A stretch of DNA of 64,000 nt from Nakazawaea peltata (lineage: Eukaryota > Ascomycota > Pichiomycetes > Alaninales > Pachysolenaceae): the NCBI GenBank assembly GCA_001599355.1, contig BCGQ01000007.1:500620-564619 (forward strand). Direction: 5' to 3'. Made by a program: the position numbers and the translations under genes. This document shows, piece by piece, positions 1-10,954 of this stretch. Under the pieces are notes generated by a model. That model ran no database searches, had not been told where the DNA came from, and worked only from the letters and a program-made list of their open reading frames with translations. The number at the start of each line of letters is the position of its first letter. Within the stretch, counting starts at the first letter, position 1.

Positions 1-639
1 AAGGTTGATGAACACAATGTTTATGCTGTCCAAAAGTTGCCAACTGGTGAACAAAAGGAAATCACTTTGCCTTACGGTGTTCTTGTCTGGGCTACCGGTA
101 ATGGACCAAGAGATTTGGTCAAGAAATTCAGTGCTAAGGTTGAACTGCAAAAGAACGCCAGAAGAGGTTTGATTCTCGATGGTTTATTGAAGGTTGAAGG
201 TTGTGATGACATTTACGCCTTTGGTGACTGTACTTTCACCAAGAACCTGCCAACTGCTCAAGTTGCTCACCAACAAGGTATTTACTTGGCTGATTTGTTC
301 AAAGATATTGCTAAGATTGAGAACTTGGAGTACCAAATCAACAGTGCTAAGGACTCTCTGATCGTTGACACTTTACAAAGAAGAGTCAACAAGTTGAAGT
401 CTGGATTCCAAGAGTTCAAATACAAGCATATGGGTGCTTTGGCCTACATTGGATCTGAACGTGCCGTTGCCGATTTAGTTTGGGGTGACTGGCAAAACAT
501 TTCAACTGGTGGATCTTTGACCTTCTTGTTCTGGAGAACTGCTTACGTTGCTATGTGTTTGAGTGTCAGAAACAAGGTTCTTGTCTGTTTGGACTGGATC
601 AAGATTGGTGTCTTTGGTAGAGACTGTTCTAAGGAATGA
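1..639 (+). CDS. Type-II (alternative) NADH dehydrogenase, C-terminal part, 5' end outside window
   Basis: The frame is open from the first base, so the gene begins upstream; 212 residues are visible. Enzymes of the NDE1/NDI1 family oxidise NADH and reduce ubiquinone at the mitochondrial inner membrane without pumping protons, using FAD. The sequence shows the second FAD/quinone-side motif (YAFGDCTF followed by PTAQVAHQQG) around residues 70-95. It ends with the usual C-terminal membrane-anchoring segment (WGDW, FWRTAY, then FGRDCSKE). The codon before PTAQVA is CTG at 247-249, where alanine is common in the family. The N-terminus is missing, so external (NDE) and internal (NDI) types cannot be told apart. 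It converges on RSM27. Confidence 0.93.
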   Translation, partial: KVDEHNVYAVQKLPTGEQKEITLPYGVLVWATGNGPRDLVKKFSAKVELQKNARRGLILDGLLKVEGCDDIYAFGDCTFTKNLPTAQVAHQQGIYLADLFKDIAKIENLEYQINSAKDSLIVDTLQRRVNKLKSGFQEFKYKHMGALAYIGSERAVADLVWGDWQNISTGGSLTFLFWRTAYVAMCLSVRNKVLVCLDWIKIGVFGRDCSKE

Positions 640-920
640 TAATATATAATATTTGTTGCTAATAAATTTATACAGAGAGAGATTGTAGGTGGTAGTTAAT
701 ATGGTACGATGATAGGGTAGTTGCTACTGGTGTACTTACTATTGCTATTCTTGCATGGTTCATATTATTAGGGTGTGCTACGCTGCGACGGACTACTGGC
801 TCTTGCTCTGTCTCTGCCTCTGCCTCTGCCTCTACTGACCTACTGTTCTACTATTTCCCTCTGCTGTACTCTGCTATTCTCTTCATTATCTATACCAACT
901 ATCTCTACCTATTTACACGA

Positions 921-1304
921 TCATTTCTTCTTCTTCTTCTTCCCGTCATCAGCCTTCTTCTCCCTCAACTTCTTTGGTGCACTCTTTCCTCTCTTCTTTC
1001 TGGACAGAATCATATCCAGTCTGAACTCGGCATCTTCATCGATCAACTCCATTTCATAGTATCTCTTCAGCATCTTGTTCAAATCACTGAATTTAGGGAA
1101 ATCTGGGGTACCATAATAACTTGTGATCAGTGGACCTTTCAATCTCAGATTCAAGATCTTGGATCCGGTTCTCTCTCCGGATGGGTTGAAGGTTCTATGG
1201 AAGATTTCGCATTGCAATTTCTGAACTTGGAGCAATCTTTCACGGGTCGGCGTTACGAACCGTGTCGACGTTGTAACGGCCTTGATTGCTTGTTTGGCCG
1301 ACAT
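921..1304 (-). CDS. RSM27: Mitochondrial small ribosomal subunit protein mS33 (Rsm27)
   Basis: 127 residues. Component of the mitochondrial 37S ribosomal subunit. The protein matches the Rsm27/MRPS33 family along its length: an N-terminal basic helix, the signature FNPSGERTGSKIL followed by RLKGP and SYYG, then RKKRGKSAPKK and a lysine-rich tail. The first ATG in frame is at 1304; an upstream TTG only extends the open frame by three codons. The upstream region carries TGAAAAATTTT at 1361-1371, similar to the AATTTT element known from mitoribosomal genes of aerobic yeasts. It converges on the NADH dehydrogenase gene and is divergent from ICP55. Confidence 0.93.
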   Translation of the reverse strand: MSAKQAIKAVTTSTRFVTPTRERLLQVQKLQCEIFHRTFNPSGERTGSKILNLRLKGPLITSYYGTPDFPKFSDLNKMLKRYYEMELIDEDAEFRLDMILSRKKRGKSAPKKLREKKADDGKKKKKK

Positions 1305-1360
1305 ATTACTCAACCGTCAAGTGTGGGTTTTTAACGGCGTCTAATTGAAGTTGAAGAAAT

Positions 1361-1371
1361 TGAAAAATTTT
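1361..1371. promoter_or_regulatory. AAAATTTT-type growth element upstream of RSM27
   Basis: The sequence TGAAAAATTTT lies about 57 bp upstream of the RSM27 start codon. A similar AATTTT-type rapid-growth element is known before mitoribosomal protein genes in aerobic yeasts. Such A/T strings also occur by chance, and a comparable one lies before LCB1 at 15981-15989. Confidence 0.3.
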
Positions 1372-1574
1372 AGGGAGTGAATGGTCGTGTAAATTTGGTG
1401 GGATTTCTTATTTGGGTAATTGAGAATATGTACACTACTTTGGTTAATTGGAGTGGTATGCACGACCGGTGGTTCGATTTTTCACCAACTTCAAGTGGAA
1501 GAGTGATGGCCAAGTAGTGGTAAAGCAGTGGTAAAGCAGTGGTTTAACTGTGATCTCCTCTGTCTCTAAACATT

Positions 1575-3071
1575 ATGAGACTCACTTTACGTTGCTTGAC
1601 CTCAAATATTCATCCCCTGGTTCTAAAACCTAGAGTTGAACCTCCCTTCACCTCAGGTCAACCTTTATTTGAAACCAGACCTCATCTTATAAAGGCTGGA
1701 GAGTTGACTCCGGGGATAACTGCTTTAGAATATTTCCAAAGAAGAAATGAACTTTTATCTAGATTGCCCCCGCAGAGTTGTGTTGTGATTCCCGGGAACA
1801 ATGTGAAATATCTGTCGGGAGCTGTATTCTACAAATTCCATCAGAATACCGACCTCTTCTATCTCTCTGGATGGAATGAGCCAAATTCGGTGATGATTTT
1901 AGAGAAACCAGGTGAAGATTTACAAGAATGTTTCATGCATATGTTTGTTCCTGCGAAAAATCCTAATGTCGAACAATGGGATGGAGATCGTACAGGAATT
2001 GAAGGTGCTACCGAGATTTTTAATGCTGATTTACTGTATTCGAGTGAGAATCACAACGTTGTCAAGTCTACTTTGAAAGAGATCTTCAGTAGAAACCGCA
2101 CTATTTATTATGACATGATGGCCAAGAAAGGATTTTTCAGCTCCACCTCGACCCCCAATGGGAAAAGTAGTGAGCTCGAGTCTAATTTGGACCAATCGGT
2201 CACTGCTTCTAAGAAGAGGGTCAAACCTATAGCACCATATTTAACTGAGATGAGAAGTATCAAGAGTAAGGCCGAAATTGATTTGATGAGGGTTATTGGA
2301 CGTAAATCCGGTAGAGCTTATAATCAGCTGATGAGCCGTAAATTCAATAATGAGCGTACCTTGGATCTGTTCTTGCAATATAAATTCATTGAGTCAGGTT
2401 GTACTGGCCATGCTTATATACCGGTTATTGCCGGGGGAAGTAATGCTTTACATATCCATTATACTCGTAACGATGATGTCTTCCATAGTGGAGAAATGGT
2501 ATTAGTAGATAGTGGTGCTGAGTATGGTGGATATAAAATTGATATTTCCAGAACTTGGTCACCCCTCCAAGAGAAATTCACCCCCCTGCAAAAAGACCTT
2601 TATAGTCTGGTATTGGATGTTCAAAAGAGTTGTATTGAGTTATGTAAAGAGCAATCTCATATGTCGTTGCAACTGTTACATAACCATTCCTTAACTAGAA
2701 TGACTAAGAATTTGCAGGATATCGGGTTCCATGGGCTTTCCGAGTATGAATGTTCTCAATTGTATCCCCATTATATTGGACATAATTTAGGACTTGATGT
2801 TCATGATACACCTGATCATTCGAGACATAAGGAATTACAACTGGGACAGATAGTCACTGTAGAACCTGGAGTTTACGTTCCTGATTCTTCTAAGTATCCT
2901 AAATGGTTCCGGAATATTGGAATTCGGATCGAGGATGATGTCGTCGTTGGTAAAAGTAGTAGCATAAATTTGACTGCAGAAGCGGTCAAGGAAATTGCAG
3001 ATATCGAAAACATATTCGAGAATGGTGCTCGTGAGTATGCTGAGGATATTGACAATGTGGAATTTTGGTAG
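1575..3071 (+). CDS. ICP55: Intermediate cleaving peptidase 55, mitochondrial X-Pro aminopeptidase-type
   Basis: 498 residues. Icp55 removes one residue from the new N-terminus of many matrix proteins after the processing peptidase has cut. The layout is an N-terminal presequence-like region, an aminopeptidase P N-terminal domain (about 45-190, with the FYLSGWNEPNSVMIL stretch), and an M24 pita-bread catalytic domain. The expected metal ligands are visible: Asp in LVDSGAEYGGY (about 314) and KIDISRTW (about 323), His in YIGHNLG (about 402), Glu in VEPGVY (about 432) and IRIEDD (about 451). The CTG at 2607-2609 falls where the family has Ala (YS-A-VLDVQ). It converges on the phosphoesterase gene with 38 bp between stop codons. 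Confidence 0.95.
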   Translation: MRLTLRCLTSNIHPLVLKPRVEPPFTSGQPLFETRPHLIKAGELTPGITALEYFQRRNELLSRLPPQSCVVIPGNNVKYLSGAVFYKFHQNTDLFYLSGWNEPNSVMILEKPGEDLQECFMHMFVPAKNPNVEQWDGDRTGIEGATEIFNADLLYSSENHNVVKSTLKEIFSRNRTIYYDMMAKKGFFSSTSTPNGKSSELESNLDQSVTASKKRVKPIAPYLTEMRSIKSKAEIDLMRVIGRKSGRAYNQLMSRKFNNERTLDLFLQYKFIESGCTGHAYIPVIAGGSNALHIHYTRNDDVFHSGEMVLVDSGAEYGGYKIDISRTWSPLQEKFTPLQKDLYSLVLDVQKSCIELCKEQSHMSLQLLHNHSLTRMTKNLQDIGFHGLSEYECSQLYPHYIGHNLGLDVHDTPDHSRHKELQLGQIVTVEPGVYVPDSSKYPKWFRNIGIRIEDDVVVGKSSSINLTAEAVKEIADIENIFENGAREYAEDIDNVEFW

Positions 3072-3109
3072 CTACTTCGAGGATGTTGAATTTGTGTAGA
3101 TTTATTTAT

Positions 3110-4942
3110 TTAATTCCAATTTTCTTGTGCATAGACTTGGATAAGATTTCCTATATTGTAGTAATCACTTTGATCGTTGTACATGGAGACGTGGAAGTCC
3201 TCGGAGTAATGAAGTTGGTCTAAGGCGAAGAGTATATGAGGTTCGATGAAATCGTAGAAAACCACATCGATAAGAGGGGAATTTTGGGGGTTTTCGTATG
3301 ACTGAATTACATTTGGGATTGGATTTTGAGGGAGGGGTGTATGGATGGTATCGTCACCATTGGATCCAAAATCATCGTGAGTGACATAACCATAAGAATG
3401 CTTAGATGAACTTGAAAGTGGAGATTGGAGACTATTTTGGGGGTTAGAAGAGGGGTTAGAGATGAATTTCGAATTAATTCCAAGTTTGGTCATGAATGGT
3501 GTATTTAATTCCATACTCTGAAGAGCTTCTAACTCAGCTACGATATATTTCTCGTCATTTAATACTCCTTCGATCTTCATAGCAACTTCTAAAGGCATTT
3601 TAGTGATTACCTTCCATTTGTTTTGGAATGGAGAAACAATATAGCGAGAATTTTTGGTAAATGGACCTTTATAAAGGTCATATCTGATAGAACCGGTGTT
3701 TACTATGATGATACGGGAGTCACTAAAAGATTCCTTGATATCTGTAGTGGGTACTATTTTAGGTAAAATCTCCTCAGATAAGAAATTGAAGAGACTATTT
3801 TCATCTGTCGGAGACAGCAGTGAGATGTAGAACGAATGAGGAACCATACCATAAATATGATTAAGATCTAAATCTGAACTCAGTTTCAGAAGTTCATTTG
3901 ACACTTTGAGACCTTGAAGAGTATTGAAATCTTCGGATGATGACTTGTTGGAGTGATATTGAAAAGAATGAAGGTTGAAATCTATATATTTACGATCAAT
4001 TTTAAGTGGTTCTTTAGTTCTAAGGTCTTCAATCGATAACCAACCTACAGTTTCACAATATCTACCACTTTGAAGTCCATAACTACGATCATCTAATTGG
4101 ACAAAGTCTCTAATATGAGAGTGACCACCAAAATATTGGATTGGCATCTGCAGGCCAAATATAGTGCGCAAAAGTGAGTGAAGCATTTGGAATTCGAGCC
4201 AATCATGGGCTATTGGGATATGACCAATGACCAAAATAAGGTCAATTGAGTCCTTATTCAGGGCAAAATCGTAGAGCATATCATTGAACCACTGCTGATG
4301 GACCAATTCTCTGATAGGAGTAACTTTTGCTCTCTTATTAGTGCGCGAATAATTGAAATCAAAGAGAATTCCAAGCCCTAAAACTGTATAATTATTATTT
4401 TTGGTGGTGAAAAGACGATATTTATTGCCAAAGGGCAAAATCTTGCCCTCGTCATTAATATATTCGACATTGGTGCAAACATAACGGTCATCAAACAGAG
4501 GGACGACGATATTAAACTCGTGCTCTGTGATCAGATCGACATATAATTCATGATTTCCAATTGTGATCATATCGTAATGCTGTTGTTGTAGAAAAATCCT
4601 CGAGCTTATCTCTCCATTTAATGTAGTGGCATCACTTAAACCGTTACCATCGTGTTTATCGCCTGTATCTACTAGGATCAAATCCAGTTGGCGATCATCC
4701 AGGGAATGGGACATGTGAGATGCGAAGGATATAAAATCACCCCAGTCCAGAGAATACTGGCGCTGGTTCAAATGGCCCAAATACCACAGATGAGTATCGG
4801 TGGTATGAAGGAAGTTGATGGAACCCCATTGGAGGTCTCTTAGCTGGTCATTGAAATTGGGGAATTTGGCGCCAATTTGTTGATGAGTGTGATAGATTTG
4901 GGAAGCGACGAGGGTCAAGATGGTCAACCAGGCCGATATCAT
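3110..4942 (-). CDS. Secreted or vacuolar calcineurin-like metallophosphoesterase (YHR202W/Smn1-like)
   Basis: 610 residues. It resembles fungal 5'-nucleotidase-like metallophosphoesterases such as S. cerevisiae YHR202W. A hydrophobic N-terminus (about residues 3-16) looks like a signal peptide. The dinuclear metal-binding motifs occur in order: TTDTH (D49, H51), DTGDKHDGNG (about 92-101), GNHELYV (N130, H131), then GHIPIAHD (about 241-248) and GGHSHIRD (about 273-280). The C-terminal half matches the second, nucleotidase-like domain of this family. Possible N-glycosylation sites (NYS, NYT, NKS) are present. Substrate is not known. The start is the only ATG that gives a signal peptide. Confidence 0.8.
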   Translation of the reverse strand: MISAWLTILTLVASQIYHTHQQIGAKFPNFNDQLRDLQWGSINFLHTTDTHLWYLGHLNQRQYSLDWGDFISFASHMSHSLDDRQLDLILVDTGDKHDGNGLSDATTLNGEISSRIFLQQQHYDMITIGNHELYVDLITEHEFNIVVPLFDDRYVCTNVEYINDEGKILPFGNKYRLFTTKNNNYTVLGLGILFDFNYSRTNKRAKVTPIRELVHQQWFNDMLYDFALNKDSIDLILVIGHIPIAHDWLEFQMLHSLLRTIFGLQMPIQYFGGHSHIRDFVQLDDRSYGLQSGRYCETVGWLSIEDLRTKEPLKIDRKYIDFNLHSFQYHSNKSSSEDFNTLQGLKVSNELLKLSSDLDLNHIYGMVPHSFYISLLSPTDENSLFNFLSEEILPKIVPTTDIKESFSDSRIIIVNTGSIRYDLYKGPFTKNSRYIVSPFQNKWKVITKMPLEVAMKIEGVLNDEKYIVAELEALQSMELNTPFMTKLGINSKFISNPSSNPQNSLQSPLSSSSKHSYGYVTHDDFGSNGDDTIHTPLPQNPIPNVIQSYENPQNSPLIDVVFYDFIEPHILFALDQLHYSEDFHVSMYNDQSDYYNIGNLIQVYAQENWN

Positions 4943-6298
4943 GATGGTAAGACGAGGTCTTGGTAGGTGAGGTAGGGGGTAAGTGATAAGTAGAAGGCGA
5001 AGATGAGATGGGAGGGATTTTGTCTTATCGGGTCGTGTATGGGCGAAATTCCTAAAAGGGAATAGTAAGTAAGAGAGGTAGAAAGGGCAGGGCAGGGCAG
5101 GTAGGCTAGGGGGCTAGTGCAGGATAGGCAGCGCTAAGCTAGGGGCAGATTGAGACTGGTTCACCAGTGAAGGCTAGAGGGGTGATGATTAGGTTAGTGA
5201 GTGATATTAGTTGGGGTAACTATATGGTTATGGTTTATTAATTTCGGGGCGTTCTGAGGCTCACTGAGGCTCACTGAGGCTCTCTATGGCGCTCTAGAGG
5301 GTACTTGGGAATCTGGACGGTCACTGCATATCTATAGATAACTGTGGCTGCATTTGTTTAGATATCTGTACTGTACTCGTAAAGTAGTACACACTGGAAA
5401 CTAATTACCTCAGCATAATAATACCACCAATATAAAATAATATTCAGCCCCTGTGCTGTATTGTCCCTGCACTCAATAATCGGAGATATTGACCAACTGT
5501 TCTGTTGATATGGAGTGGTGGTGAGACGGTGCTGTGTTTCAAGAGGATATCACTAGTTTGGTATGATAATGCAGCACATGTAAAATAAAAGTGTTAGATC
5601 TACTCTGATAACATTTGATACTTGAAGTTTACCATATGCTTTACCCCACGTTTTCGCTGTCTACCCACGCAATCTCGGAGTTGTCTGCGAACGGTCGCTT
5701 AGTTTTCAACTGAAGCACTTTACAGTTTAAAGCCTCGGTGTTATGCGTGAACTATATAGGATAGCGGTGCAGATGCATAAAAAAGCTGTGAGCTTTATAA
5801 TGCAAGGACAAGCTGTAGAAACTTTATTCTTATAAGCGACACTCGAAGGGTCAAGTGTTAGACTGCGATTACTCCGGATGATTATTTTGATAGAGGTTGT
5901 TTGCCCTTTTAGGAGGCGGCTTGCCCCTAGCACCTTATGAGGAATAGATTGACAAGATAAGATAAAAGTAGAGTGATCATTGACTTAATGTACCGACTGT
6001 CTAACTATGTAGCCATGTAGCCGTCTTAGCACCTTACCATCTTACCATCTAAGCATCTAACTCAATGCTCAATTACTCTCGATCAAGCTCACCCCTATTT
6101 CCAACTCAAGCCTAATCCCCTTAGTAATCTTGTCTTCCCCTCTTTGCTCGTTCTCGCTTGCCCTTGGCTCGGTCAAATCTGCCCTATTGCGCCATAAAAT
6201 GCTCAATTCTGCCCCCCCACCAAAGAACAAAAAACAATTATCGCAAGTCAATTCAAGGTCGGAAGGTAATTAAGTAGACACGATAAGAGAGTAAAAGG
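4943..6298. other. Long intergenic region between the phosphoesterase gene and the zinc-cluster gene
   Basis: This 1.36-kb stretch separates two divergent genes. It has small direct repeats (GGGCA units near 5090-5102 and three GAGGCTCACT-like units at 5258-5286) and several T/A-rich stretches. I see no open frame with family resemblance, no tRNA, and no snRNA signature. Most of it is probably promoter of the zinc-cluster regulator. Confidence 0.5.
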
Positions 6299-9200
6299 AT
6301 GTCTGGAGAGACAGAATCTGATCGTGCGTTCCACAAGTTGACTTGTGCGAACTGTCGAAAGAAGAAAGTAAGTAAATATTTTGATATGAGACCGGTGAAA
6401 GTGGCGGCGGTTAAGGTAGTGGTTAGAGAGATAGTAAGCGAGAGATAGCACACCGAGAGCAGTGGCGGTAGCGATAGCGACACCTAGGAAGGTATAGTGG
6501 GCGAGGGGATCGTGATTTGAGTTGTTTAGTTACAAATTGCTGGAGTTTCATCAAGGTTACTCTGTCATTGTTTGATCGCTGCTTTGGTGTACCCTCGAAT
6601 ACCCTCGGACTTACCTCTCGGTATCACATGACCCACCCTCGGTGTTACCCTCGGTATTCCCTTGGTATTTCCCTTGGTGTTTTTCTCCCACTCACCCTCG
6701 GACTTGACCCTCGGTATCACATGACCCACCCTCGATAAACCCTCGGTTTACCCCCGGTCTCACCCCCCAATTCCAACCCCCATACTAACCCCCATAGGCT
6801 CGTTGTGACGGTGCTTACCCCTTCTGTCAACGCTGTAAAAATACCAAACAAAAATGTGTCTATGACAAACCTGCCTCCATATCGTATGTGCGGCACCTAG
6901 AACGTCAAATCGATATGCTCTCCCACAAGGTTGCCCAGTATGAAAACAGTAGTCAAAAGATCCAGATGCTGCAAATGCTGCAAATTCAACAACAACAGAA
7001 GCATCAGATGCTGCAACAGCTTCTGGGAAGCAGTGTAGTATCGCCGGGGACCTCTAAACTGCATTCCTCCGAGCCAGGAACGGTTCAAGATAAAGTGACG
7101 CCGACTTCGCAAGCCTCGGATTCACTCCAAACCGATTTTTCAGGCACAGATTCTCCAAGACTTAGTAGGAAAGAGATCGACGATGGTTTGGAGTTCAATA
7201 TGAAGAATTTGACCCTTCAATTGAGTGATTTGGAGCTCCGACATTCGCCTCTGGTTGATTGGAATGCGCCTAATGTTCCGTTCGAGTATGTTTCTGATAC
7301 AGTGAGGTTTCGTAATTATTTCGATGGGTCGTTGTACAAAGACCCACCTGTTAGTGAGACTGAGGCAGTGGGGACAGTGTTCGGCTCCACTGGAGTGCCC
7401 GGCTCGACTCCTGGAAGTGGCCGTGGAAGTGTGTCGGGAAGTGCGACAGGAAGTACTCTGAGTTCTGGAAATTCCCCTGGCAGTCCGACTCGTCCAGCTT
7501 ATATCACTGGCCCAGAACTGATCAAAATCATCCAGTCTATCCGTAAACGTTATGACCCACACAGTAATGAGTTACCTCCTCAAGATATCCAACGGGATTT
7601 TGTCACCATAGTCGAGACCGTAGTCCTTCACGGATTCCCATGTTTCCGTCCAAACTACATCAACAAATTCTTCAGAGATTACCCTTCTCTTCTATTGAAA
7701 ATAGCTCCTACTGGCTCAACTATAGGCAAAGAGATTATAGGAGAAGATATCCCATTGGATCTGAAATACACCTTGGCCATGACTGCCATGCCATTGTATA
7801 GAGCTATGGTGTCACCTCTGTTGTTAACAGCACCCGAAAGTAAGGACGAATTGTACAAATTCAAGCTCAAGATCCAGTCGATGATGGAGGAGACCGTCAG
7901 GGTTCACCATGAACTGCAATCTTTGATCGCCAAGAACATCTTCGGCAAGCCAAATAGAGCCATTATTCAGTCGTGTTTGCATTCGTCGATCACCGAGGTG
8001 ATCTTTGGGGGCTCTCTTACGAATGCCATGATTCTTAACAGTTTTGGGTGTCGGTTATCGATCGACCTCTTTGAGCATTTCAATTACCAGGAAAGTACAA
8101 CGGCCAGCATGCATTTCTTGAGAGTCTTATGGCTGTTTTATGTGTGGGACAAGTTTATTTCGTCGATTCTCAACAGAAACCCGGTCTTTCCCGATCCTCC
8201 TCCGGTCTCTCCTTCAGCTATTCCATACAATGCCATGGACACCATGACCAGTATCGATAAGAACGGGAATCTCATCCTGGAGGTGGACGCCAGACCTCTG
8301 TTCATCACCGTGTGTAGATTGAGTATCATCTTCAGTGATATTTTAATGAGGAAACATCACTTCACCCACCTGAGAATCCAAATTTACGACCTGTTCAACG
8401 CTGCAATCTCGGCATTACCCGACAACTTGTCCTGGCAGTACGGATTCAGCTGGGACCAGACTGTGTACTCGACTGAGCCGTTGAAATTGATCCGACTCCC
8501 TCTGAATTTCCCGGCCGAACTGATCTTGATGATCGCTATGGCCATTGTAATCGAGATGGAGTTGCTCGTCGAGAGTTTTGTGAATATCGCAGAGCATATG
8601 GGCACCGCTTCTCCTAATGTGTTGGAGAACAAGTACGTCGTATTCCAGAAGTTGGTGATGGTGTGTAAAGCATCTGGTGCGTTCTCGTTGATCATCTCGG
8701 AGATCGGTCCATACGGAGAAATCACCAGTTCGGCCTCGTACATCAATCCATGGTACCGGTTGATGATCCTGAAGAGTCTTTATAAGCTTTTGATGAATAA
8801 TGATGCTATTAAATTGCTTGTGCAGTTGACTGAGGAGGTTCCTTCGGAGGAGATCGACGATTATTCTGAAACTTGGAACTATGAGTTCGTTGATAACCCG
8901 GGAAATAAGGTGAGATTACAGAAACCGACCACCAGGGCCGACTATTCTATGCCGAGTGATGTGTTTGTGGAGAATTTCGTGTTCAGCTTTATGGGCAGTT
9001 CCAATTTCAAGAATAACTTGACTAAGACTAGGTCGTATTATTTGAAGTATATTATATGTATTTATGTTGGGTTATCTCAGCTGTCGGTTCGTCGTCTTTC
9101 GTCGTTCAAGTCTGAGGAAGCACGTGAGGTTCTTGGTCAGTCCATGAGAGTGACTCCACCGATTTTGATGGTGTATCATGAGCAAAGAGAGCTGGTTTTA

Positions 9201-10319
9201 CTGGCCATTGAGAAGTTGCCTAATCCTAAATTCGATAGTGATATGTTTGAGACGTTCAGGTATCTGAAATTGATCGAGATGGTGAACCATTTGGGTGCTT
9301 TTGGTACTACGTTATTGAGACCTAAGAGTTCTCCACCGACTTCTACACAGCCATCTCCAATGGGATATCTGAGTCATCAGCATGCTCATCAGAATGGTCA
9401 TCCTAATTACTCTTCTGATAGGGATGATCAGATGTATGAGGAGAGTATGACGGAGAAGACGCTTCGTGGACAGCAGCAGTCTCAACAACAGTCTCAGCCA
9501 CACCCTCTGTCACAATTACCACCTCAGCAGCAGCCACCTCATCCTCTGTCTCTGGTACAGTCTCATCCTGGTCTGCCTGGCCTGCCTCCACAACCTACCA
9601 GACCTACCCAACCCACCCATACCCCCCTGCCTCCCCCAAATCTGGCTTTCATGGAACATGTCCATAAATTATCCCAATCTCAACAAGATTTCTCGAAAAT
9701 GCCAATCAATACCCTGCCATTCTATGGCAGTTCCACAGAGCTGTTGTTCTTGAATCAAAACTCTGGTTCCAATTCGACAGCTGGGTCTGTGTCTGGTTCT
9801 GGTTCTGCCTCCAATTCTGGTCCTCAAGGTTCTCTTGGTTTCGATAACACTTTCCAAACCCCACAAGAGCCTATGTTGATGCTTGATGATTTCGATTATG
9901 AGAGTCTTTTGAGGTTACAACTGCAATTGGCTCAGCAACATTCAAGACCGTCGTCTGAGTTCAGTTTCCTGCAACAGCAACAGCTGCTGCTGACGGTGAA
10001 TCAATTTTTCAGTGGAGGAATGCCTGAGCTTGGGTTTGCACTGATGGCATCGGATCCTCATATGCATTTGAGGCAACAGCTTCAGCAGCAGCAGCTTCAA
10101 CAGCAGCCACCTCAGCAGCACCAACAGCCTCAACAACCCCCATTAATGCCTCAACTCCAACCTCAACTCCAACCTCAACCTCAACCTCAACCCCAAAATT
10201 CTCTTCTCCTGCAACAAATGCTGCTTCAAATGCTGATGATGGTCCAACAACCTCAGTATCAGTCTATGGATTTGATGGATAATAATATGGGATTCGGGAA
10301 TATCTTTGATGATGTATAG
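6299..10319 (+). CDS. Zn2Cys6 (zinc-cluster) transcription factor with one intron
   Basis: Spliced CDS is join(6299..6367, 6798..10319), 1196 residues. Exon 1 encodes 23 residues ending CANCRKKK; exon 2 continues ARCDGAYPFCQRC. Together they give a perfect CX2CX6CX6CX2CX6C zinc cluster (residues 16-43), so splicing is needed to build the DNA-binding domain. The intron (6368-6797, 430 nt, phase 0) has GTAAGT, a TACTAAC branch site at 6783-6789 and a TAG acceptor. A short coiled coil (HLERQIDML, about 54-72) follows, as in dimeric cluster proteins. The middle (about 230-850) resembles the fungal-specific regulatory domain. The last 350 residues are rich in Gln and Pro, typical of activation regions. 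I cannot assign it to a named regulator, so its targets are unknown. Confidence 0.9.
6587..6766. repeat. CCCTCGG repeat array inside the intron of the zinc-cluster gene
   Basis: Six exact copies of CCCTCGG and several near copies lie within 180 bp of the intron. A 25-bp unit is perfectly duplicated at 6617-6641 and 6710-6734. A related array lies before VPS36 (19895-19972). Confidence 0.75.
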
Positions 10320-10642
10320 ATGTGTGTCTGGCCTCTTCGTGCCCGGCTTCTTTGTGCCGGCTTCTCTGTTCGTTTATCTCCTGGCGAGGCACTCTCCCAA
10401 GGTCTTCTCCTGGCAAGGAATCCCTGACCCCTCCGTTCTCTGGTGTCATGATGTACACCCAACTCAGACTATCTAATGTATAATAATGAACCGGATGTTG
10501 TAATGAAATGGTAGATCGTAGTCGTCATTCTAATCTTGTACTTCTCCCCCACCTCCACCACCCCACACTCTCCTACTAACTTCCCCACATTTAATTCCCC
10601 ACCTGCCCATATGTTCACACTTCCGATCCCTAACACAAGAAA

Positions 10643-10735
10643 GCGGGTTTAGCTCAGTTGGGAGAGCGTTAGACTGAAGTCGTTTATTCAAGCGCTGCAT
10701 TCTAAAGGTCCTTTGTTCGATCCAGAGAATCCGCA
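10643..10735 (+). tRNA. tRNA-Phe (anticodon GAA) with a 20-nt intron
   Basis: All arms can be drawn. The acceptor stem GCGGGTT pairs with AATCCGC (one G-U). The D arm is GCTC...GAGC. The anticodon stem TTAGA/TCTAA encloses the loop with GAA at 10676-10678. The T arm is CTTTG-TTCGATC-CAGAG. The discriminator base is A. The intron is 10680-10699, starting one base 3' of the anticodon, the canonical eukaryotic position. The sequence closely resembles S. cerevisiae tRNA-Phe, which also has an intron here. Confidence 0.97.
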
Positions 10736-10742
10736 CGTTTTC

Positions 10743-10756
10743 TTTTTTTTTTTTTT
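10743..10756 (+). terminator. RNA polymerase III T-run terminator
   Basis: A run of 14 T residues begins 8 bp after the tRNA-Phe gene, as expected for polymerase III termination. Confidence 0.85.
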
Positions 10757-10954
10757 CTCCTTCCAGTTTTTATTCATAATTTGCTCGTGTGGTGAGGGGT
10801 TTCGTGCGGGTGATTTCCCCATAATTTATAGGCTGACAATAAAGAAAGACATTTAGGTGTAGTTAGAGCAAGACCATACCAGTGTAATTGTTGATTGTGA
10901 CTGTGTTTTGATTAAGTGATCGGTTGGAGTGTGTTGTTATTGTGATTGATTGTC

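Noticed and set aside
775-1059. Plus-strand 94-codon frame with Leu/Ser/Phe runs
   Set aside because: It lies antisense to the well-conserved RSM27 gene and is low in complexity.
5190-5200. Possible leader intron of the phosphoesterase gene (CACTAAC on the minus strand)
   Set aside because: No convincing 5' splice site was found upstream; a single branch-like word is not enough.
6888-10319. Zinc-cluster gene as a single-exon gene starting at 6888
   Set aside because: The codon there is GTG and the protein would lack its DNA-binding domain; the spliced exon at 6299-6367 restores a perfect zinc cluster.
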